NCBI GenBank assembly: GCA_934278005.1
Contig: CAKQWG010000172.1
Location: forward strand, 1-6,726
Direction: 5' to 3'
Length of the DNA: 6,726 nucleotides
Source of the DNA: an uncultured Pirellulaceae bacterium
GTDB taxonomy: Bacteria > Planctomycetota > Planctomycetia > Pirellulales > Pirellulaceae
In this document: positions 6,669 to 6,726 of the stretch, piece by piece
Layout: the number at the start of each line of letters is the position of its first letter
Numbering within the stretch: the first letter of the stretch is position 1
The notes under the pieces: model-generated
Database searches by the model: none
Told to the model about the DNA's origin: nothing
The model's input: the letters and a program-made list of their open reading frames with translations, nothing else
Made by a program: the position numbers and the translations under genes

Positions 6669-6726
6669 TGTAGTCATTTCCGCCGGTTCGTGCAGTCAAT
6701 TCCGCCGGTTCGTGCAGTCAATTCCG
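6657..6726. repeat. 22-nt tandem repeat running off the right edge
   Basis: Three full units (6657-6678, 6679-6700, 6701-6722) and the first four bases of a fourth are present. Units begin TCCGCCGGTTCGTG. Units 2 and 3 are identical; unit 1 differs at two positions (T for C at position 15, T for A at position 21). There are no spacers, so it is not a CRISPR array. The period is about two helical turns, which would place repeated sites on one DNA face. It lies about 180 nt upstream of the chosen DUF1559 start. The stretch 6477-6648 holds only the weak promoter candidate. Confidence 0.88.

Noticed and set aside
6657..6726. Possible CRISPR array
   Set aside because: Units are directly adjacent with no unique spacers, are only 22 nt long, and no cas gene is present.

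Overview
The window looks like chromosomal DNA from a planctomycete, most likely of the Pirellulaceae/Pirellulales type. The pointers are a secreted formylglycine-type sulfatase, a secreted DUF1559 protein (a family greatly expanded in planctomycetes), weak or absent Shine-Dalgarno sites, fairly high GC, and gene borders filled with short hairpin-forming and tandem repeats. The lineage is inferred from gene content; no rRNA or marker gene is present.

Four complete protein genes fill most of the window. Left to right: a secreted sulfatase (minus strand, 74-1480); a two-domain glycosyltransferase fusion (minus, 1638-3017) joining the two families that NCBI names as arsenosugar-biosynthesis glycosyltransferases, TIGR04282 and TIGR04283; a cardiolipin-synthase-like phospholipase D family protein (plus, 3192-4646), divergent from the fusion; and a secreted protein with a novel-looking N-terminal part and a C-terminal DUF1559 module (minus, 4800 to about 6476), convergent with the cardiolipin synthase.

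The gaps between genes carry most of the unexplained structure. A 14-nt tandem repeat sits at the left edge (1-33). Nested direct repeats lie between sulfatase and glycosyltransferase (1556-1637) and run up to the glycosyltransferase stop codon. A three-copy, alternating-orientation repeat (4707-4791) separates the convergent genes and can fold into one long hairpin or three small ones. A 22-nt tandem repeat (6657-6726) runs off the right edge. The hairpins at 4743-4762 and 6649-6668 share an identical 10-nt core but have different, still complementary arms, which suggests one hairpin family under structural selection on both sides of the DUF1559 gene. Both window edges falling in tandem repeats suggests this may be a whole contig broken at repeats.

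There is no clear evidence that the four genes form one pathway. The fusion gene is a good candidate for sugar-conjugate synthesis (possibly arsenosugars). The sulfatase on the same strand and the divergent phosphatidyl-transfer enzyme could in principle act on related products, but that is speculation. I see no RNA genes, CRISPR array, transposase or phage gene.
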